The position numbers were made by a program, and so were the translations under genes. From Hevea brasiliensis (lineage: Eukaryota > Streptophyta > Magnoliopsida > Malpighiales > Euphorbiaceae), in NCBI RefSeq assembly GCF_030052815.1, contig NC_079510.1, forward strand, positions 36,242,358-36,306,357: a DNA stretch of 64,000 nucleotides. Reading direction: 5' to 3'. Each line of letters begins with the position of its first letter. The stretch's first letter is position 1. The notes under the pieces were generated by a model, which was not told where the DNA came from, did not search any database, and was given only the letters and a program-made list of their open reading frames with translations. This document shows positions 59,106 to 64,000 of this stretch, piece after piece.

Positions 59106-60107
59106 TTAGGTAAACCAAAAACTAAGCAACATAGCATTAACCATATCCATTAAGGTCTTATTTTTTCTTTCTGCTATTCCATTAGATTGAGGTGAGTAAG
59201 GAGCAGTAACTTGATGGATAATACCATGCAATTCACAAAAATCATTCATTTCATTAGAAGAATACTCACCACTTATATCAGAATGTAAAATTTTTATTTT
59301 CCTTTCTAGTTGATTTTCAACTTCTGCTTTATAAACTTTAAATTTATCAAATAATTCACTTTTAGATTTAATTAAATACACATAGCAAAATTTAGAAAAA
59401 TCATCAATAAATGTAACAAAATATCTCTTACTACCACGGGTCAAAACATTATTACTATCACAAATATCACTATGAATCAATTCTATCAAGCATGTTTCCC
59501 TTTCCACAGATTTAAAAGGTTTTCTGGGTTGTTTTGCTTGAACACAAATTTGACATTTATTCTTTTTATTAATTTCATGTTTTGGAATTAAATCCAAACT
59601 TATCATTCTTTTCATAGTGTCAAAATTTACATGTCCAAGTCTACCATGCCAAAAAGTATCACATTCAACATTAGTAACAAAAGTAAAAGAAACTGCATTA
59701 ATAGAAGAAGGCATTACATTCAAATTATAAAGTCTATCAACCAAATAACTTTTACCAATAAAATTACTATGTTTACTAATAACAACTTTATTGGAACCAA
59801 GAACAAGTTTCAAACCATGCTGATCTAACAAAGATGCACTAATTAAATTTTTCCTAATAGAAGGAACATGAAAGACTCCATCTAATACAAGAAAATTTCT
59901 AAAAAACAATTCTAGTTTTATTTGGCCTTCTCCTAAGACTTGAGCCTCACTCCCATTAAAATTCTTTTTGGATGCAACCTTCTTAAAACTCTTAGATTTT
60001 GATTTGTGAAAATTTTCAACAACATGTGCCTTGGCTTTTAATTCAATTTTTTTGTTTTGGGGTTTTGTAAGACGATGCCTATCTTCAATTCTCAAAGAGA
60101 CAAGCAA
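59106..60107 (-). pseudogene. Copia gag tail, protease remnant, GAG-pre-integrase and integrase core
   Basis: A 333-codon frame. It starts in basic gag sequence ('KSKSKSFKKVASKKNFNG') that jumps straight to 'AQVLGEGQIKLELFFRN', the end of the protease region. The zinc knuckle and protease active site expected between them are missing. It continues with 'VFHVPSIRKNLISASLL', the GAG-pre-integrase/zinc block 'WHGRLGHVNFDTMKRM' and 'CQICVQAKQ', and the core with 'LIHSDICDSN', 'KILHSDISGEYSSNEM' and 'YSPQSNGIAERKNKTLMDM' (D, D, E). Confidence 0.87.
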
Positions 60108-60161
60108 TTCATCAAAAGAGAAATTTTCACGTTTCTATTTCAAACTTCTAGCAAAATCGAA

Positions 60162-60701
60162 CTATGAAGGTAGTAATTTTTTAATAAGAGATGTAACCAA
60201 AATAGAATTATCAATTGAAACATCTTTTATTTTCATGTCAAAAATAATGTTTTCAAAATCATGAATTTGGTCAGAAACACTTTTTCCATCAACCATTTGA
60301 AAATTAAGCCATTTTTCAATTGAACATCTTTTCAAACCATTTTCTTTTGTGCCATATTTATAATCTAAAGCTTCCCATAATTCAAAAACAATTTTGGTAT
60401 TACAAAAATTACGATAAATATTATCAGATAAGGCACTTAAAATTTTTTCATAACATAAAATATATTTATCAGTTAAATCATCCTTAGCAGTAGTAGATTG
60501 ACTAGTGGATGAAACAACTGCAATAGTTTTTTCAGCGAGAAAAAATGACTCTCTATCCTTAAATCCAGTCAAAATCACAGAAAATAGTCCTAATTCAGTA
60601 AGCCAAAATTTCATTTGTTGTTGCCAACAAAGAAAATTTTGTCCAGTAAATTTTTCTAGTTTGCTAGACAAAGATTTCAACACATCCATTTCAACAATCA
60701 A
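60162..60701 (-). pseudogene. Copia gag (UBN2-type)
   Basis: A 179-codon frame opening at a Met at 60701, 25 bases from the 5' LTR, with 'LEKFTGQNFLCWQQQMKFWL' as in Copia gag, 'KIVFELWEALDYKYGT' and 'SIEKWLNFQMVDGKSVSDQI'. It ends in a premature stop at 60162; the remaining gag tail is in the next frame downstream. Confidence 0.87.
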
Positions 60702-60725
60702 GCATGAACACTTCCTCCCAAAGAT

Positions 60726-61395
60726 TGATAGAAAAAAAAAAAATTAATACCAAATCAACAATCAGATTAAATAAAAAATAGTAAATATGGACCACAACCA
60801 AATAATAAATTCAAATGATAACAATATAAAATCAAGAGAAAAAAGGATTAGAGTAGCCTGTGAATTTGTGGATTGAAGAATGTTGAATTTTAGCGCTACC
60901 CTTTGAGAGGAAACGGCCCATCTGCACCGAGTAATCAATCAACCACGTCCATCTCGCAAGATACTTCAATCCGTCGGAGCTTTTGTGTGCAGCTAAGAGT
61001 TTCCTGAACTAATTATTCTCAATGCTCAGAATTTATTGATCGATATACCCAAAAATATCTTTTGGTAGAGTAAAAAAAAAATCGAGGCAAGATGTAATAA
61101 ATAAATAAATATAGAACGAATATATAACAATAAATTCGTGATAGATAGAAGAAAACAAGATTAAAGGTTATATGAGATTTAATGAGAGTACATAACGATA
61201 ATGGGTGGTTCATGAACAGAAAAAATATGTGTTTTTAAACAACTAAAAAATTTCTAGTTTTAATCCACTAATCATAAATATTAAGTCCCTAATCCTTAAA
61301 AGCAGCAAGCAAATAAAGTTAAAAAATAAAAAAAATAAAATTAGTTCCCAAAAAATAGGGAACAAACTTTACTAGGTCAAAAAGATTTTTTTATA

Positions 61396-61447
<52 letters not shown>

Positions 61448-61464
61448 AAATCAAAAATCCAACA
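60726..61464 (-). mobile_element. Copia 5' LTR
   Basis: Plus-strand ends TGATAGAAAA and AATCCAACA. It carries an (AT)n run of about 42 bp (61400..61442) where the partner LTR has about 10 bp. Confidence 0.85.
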
Positions 61465-62059
61465 TTCATATCAAGAAGTCAAATCTTTATGCAAATTTTC
61501 TATTTAATCAAAATTTTTTATTTTGACAATTAAGGCATAAATAGTTCATAACATTTACATTTCGGTGAATTAATTAAATTTTTTTAATTTTAATAAAATC
61601 AATTAAAATTTTAAAATTAATTAAATTTTATTTAAAATTAAAATTGAATTTTGAAAAGTATGTCAATACTATCTGTCATGATAAATGACATTTTTATTTT
61701 ATCTCAAATAAGTGGGTTCCACATAACATATAAGCAAATTAAAAAACATTTAACCTTATTGAACTACAATTTTTATAAGAAAGCAATTAAATTATATAAA
61801 TTATAATAAAATATTCATTTCTCTCACATAATTAAAAGAAAGAGAGAGAGTTGTTAACATAAATTTCAAGAAATTATAAATAATTATTATATTTAATAAA
61901 TATAAAAAATTTATTAAAAAAATTAATATTTCTTAATTTTTAAAAAAAATTAATAATTATAAATAAATTTTAAAAAACGGCAAACAAAAGTGGAAGATGG
62001 ATTATTTAAATAAAGTATTTTGTTTAATGACTCTGATTGGTTGGGCTTTGAAACGAACC

Positions 62060-62240
62060 GACCCATTATTAAGAACCTAATAGCCCAAAAGCAAAATGGA
62101 TTGAGAATAGAGGGAAGGGAGGACGGGAAAAGAGAGGAAGAAGAGAACAGAGAACACTATTCCAAGTAGAAAGCCGTTGGCCACTTTGCTCCTCTTTTTC
62201 ATTCTCCCTTAGCCACTCCTCAATACCATATTGCAAGTGA
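62060..62240 (+). other. Relict 5' UTR exon, copy 2 (inferred)
   Basis: Matches 15530..15725, including the 'agaagagaacagagaacac' and 'tcctctttttcattctccc' parts and the donor-like 'gcaagtgagtgtg'. No coding exon follows. Confidence 0.3.
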
Positions 62241-62259
62241 GTGTGTTTTTTTTTATTAT

Positions 62260-63708
62260 TATTTTTACTTTTTAAATCTAAATTATTGGACTTGCACTTT
62301 GATTACTTGCTCTACTTTGTAGTTGATCTTGGGTTGGTATTAGTATAATCTTCAATTTCTTGGACAACAGCCAGTTTTCATGATGTCTTATTTTTAAATT
62401 TGGCTTGTTTTAGTGGATATTTGGTGTGGTTTATTTTCCTCCATTGAGCTTTTTCTGTATGGTAGCTACAGCTGGTGTGGAGTTATTCTGCTTATAATCA
62501 ATTTTTGGAGTTTAGAAAAATGCGTGCTTTGGTTATGCGAGTTTGTTTATTGAAAGTTGTAGTATCACATTAGCTCACTTGAATTTTGGCCCGAATGGAG
62601 AATGTGAATTCATGTGGATGATTTTTTTTTTTAATTTTTAAAAAATATTTTTTAAAATAATAAAAATAAAAAATAAATATATAAAATTAAAGATTTATTT
62701 TAAACGAAGGAAATCAGAATACCTGCCCTTACAGCAGTAATTTCACCACAAAAAGCCAGTCCGTCTCTAGTAGATTGGGATACAACACGCGAATGGGCTT
62801 AGAACTGTTGGGCCCATTAGAATAGAATTTTTTTTTAATTAATTTACAATTCAGTCCTTAAGATATAGCAAATTCACATGTAGTCCTTGATTTACTTTTG
62901 TGTAACAATTTAATCCTAAATTTAAATTCTATTAACAAATTAGTTCCTATTATTAATTGCTTTTCAATTTAAAACAATTTAGTCCATACTTTTTGTTTTA
63001 ATAACAAAATAGTCTCTACATCTAAATTTTATATTGAAGTAATTATATATTTTATATTTAAATAATTATATAAAATTATTTTAAAATAATGTATATAATC
63101 AGACTAATTTATTTTATATGTGGATTCTATATTTATTATGTTGATATCGCATTTCATTTACTCACTACCACATGTTGTGAAGGCTTAAAATTTTAATGAA
63201 TGACTAAATGTAGAATTTTATAAATATATATATATAAGCAGATAAACATGTTTATCTTTTGAAAATAGACATGATTAATGTGTTATTTAATTACTTTTTG
63301 TATTGATCATTGACGTTTTTATAAGAATTTTATAATTAAATTCATTGTCAAATTGTGATTAATAAATCTTGTATGTTTTTATTACCTAATGGTCACAGTT
63401 ATAGATTAAAAAAAATGTGTCATATGGTTATTTTTTATTTTATTTGCTTCTTTATTAGATCTTTCATGTACATCCGGCTTAAAGTGATGCACGTATGATT
63501 ATTATAAAGACATGTACATATATTAAGAGATAGACATAGAGAGAGAAAATCAAATAAAATTATTGAAAGAGGCAATAGGCATATCTTATTACCTTTATTA
63601 TTAATCAATACATTGGAAGATGAATACAAACAACATGAATTTTCCTTTTTATTTATTACAATTAATAGTGATCAAATGACCTAAATGATGACATTTGCTT
63701 GAATAAAT
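62260..63708. other. AT-rich 3' flank of GLP copy 2, no gene
   Basis: Collinear with 15730..18004 of copy 1, apart from the 0.7-kb difference near 62620. The short minus-strand frame at 63435 is AT-rich and not conserved in copy 1. Confidence 0.6.
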
Positions 63709-64000
63709 TCAAGAATAGCTGTTAAGATCTGATGGATTCACCCATTCTTGTCTCTGAAGTTTGGTGACTAAATCCTTGTCAAGATGGAATGCTCTTGTTA
63801 GAACATCAGGATTAATGGATGGGCTAGCTCCAAAAACTGTATTTGCTGTTGTCACAACTCCTGGATTTTGACTGTTTAATGCTGCTATGGCAACTGCAGG
63901 ATTTTTTCCAATATTCAACTGGAAGTGAATGAGTCCAAATGGAAATACAAAAACATCTCCTGCCTTGAGAACTTTGGCAAAAACACGATGATCAGGATTG
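63709..64000 (-). CDS. Germin-like protein, second copy (3' part; rest beyond window)
   Basis: The last 96 codons of a GLP nearly identical to the one at 18005..18929. Visible are box 2 ([11 protein letters not shown] with the His ligand), '[17 protein letters not shown]' and '[14 protein letters not shown]'. Differences from copy 1 include Ile-to-Thr (DVLTRAF), Ala-to-Thr (LVTKLQ) and a changed C-terminus: it ends N-S-Y-S with a TGA stop where copy 1 ends N-G-Y with TAA. The frame is open through the window edge, so the gene looks functional as far as seen. The first cupin box, signal peptide and promoter lie outside. Confidence 0.92.
   Translation of the reverse strand, partial: NPDHRVFAKVLKAGDVFVFPFGLIHFQLNIGKNPAVAIAALNSQNPGVVTTANTVFGASPSINPDVLTRAFHLDKDLVTKLQRQEWVNPSDLNSYS

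Larger units (their letters stand above)
55819..61464 (-). mobile_element. Decayed Copia retrotransposon in the GLP duplicate
   Basis: A minus-strand element with LTRs 55819..56544 (3') and 60726..61464 (5'). In element orientation the LTR runs TGTTGGATTTTTG to CTATCA or CTATTA. Coding remains run right to left: gag, truncated protease region, integrase, RT, RNase H, then the polypurine tract. LTR differences are mostly transitions plus small indels, so it is older than the Gypsy pair. No clear target duplication is visible (cctaa left, ttcat right). The site after the 5' LTR ('atctttgggagg') does not match the usual initiator-Met primer. Confidence 0.88.
55013..64000. repeat. Segmental duplication, copy 2 (continues past window)
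   Basis: Collinear with 13915..about 18290. It is interrupted by the Copia element 55819..61464, whose removal joins 'gggccta' to 'catatcaagaagtcaaatc' as in copy 1 (15001..15020). It lacks the 0.7-kb segment of copy 1 and keeps about 70 bp near 62815..62885 that copy 1 has lost. Confidence 0.8.

Noticed and set aside
55814..61469. Target duplication of the Copia element
   Set aside because: Flanks are cctaa and ttcat. They do not match, although copy 1 shows the empty site clearly, so I do not claim one.

Overview
This window is nuclear DNA from a flowering plant, most likely a eudicot. It has split genes with GT-AG introns, long AT-rich intergenic DNA and several families of plant LTR retrotransposons. 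The only host genes I can support are two copies of a germin-like protein (GLP) gene, both on the minus strand. One is complete (18005..18929); the other is cut off by the right edge of the window (63709..64000). The LTR families feel like those of Malpighiales/Euphorbiaceae genomes, but that is a low-confidence impression.

Left part (1..13687): an LTR-like repeat, then the leader and LTR of an old chromovirus relic (1646..3725), a small MITE-like element, and a large foldback structure whose inverted arms lie at about 4253..6830 and 12150..12912. Two later insertions sit inside the foldback: a solo chromovirus LTR (4934..6771, target duplication attaa) and an internally deleted SIRE-like Copia element (6909..11649, target duplication tgttt). 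Without them the foldback is only about 2 kb long.

Middle (13688..55012): a CACTA-like terminus, then copy 1 of a segmental duplication (about 13915 onward) that ends in the complete GLP gene. About 280 bp upstream of that gene's TATA box begins a minus-strand Tekay/Del-type chromovirus (19300..51249, target duplication attta). Its 3' LTR is split by a plus-strand Ogre/Tat-type giant retrotransposon of 23.4 kb (20139..43566, target duplication ccgtc) with LTRs of 5.9 kb. Each Ogre LTR carries an antisense gene with its own TATA box, encoding a protein that resembles the 'putative gypsy-type transposon' (Transposase_28) family.

Right part (55013..64000): copy 2 of the segmental duplication, interrupted by a decayed minus-strand Copia element (55819..61464) and ending in the second GLP gene.

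Two signals stand out. One is the antisense transcription unit carried inside the giant LTRs. The other is the type of difference between LTR pairs of the two nested Gypsy elements: mostly indels and scrambled bases at CAG/CTG/CCG sites rather than transitions. The nesting order and the shattered reading frames suggest that many of the 'frameshifts' here are consensus sequencing errors at methylated CHG sites rather than real mutations. I see no CRISPR, tRNA or rRNA genes and nothing prokaryotic.
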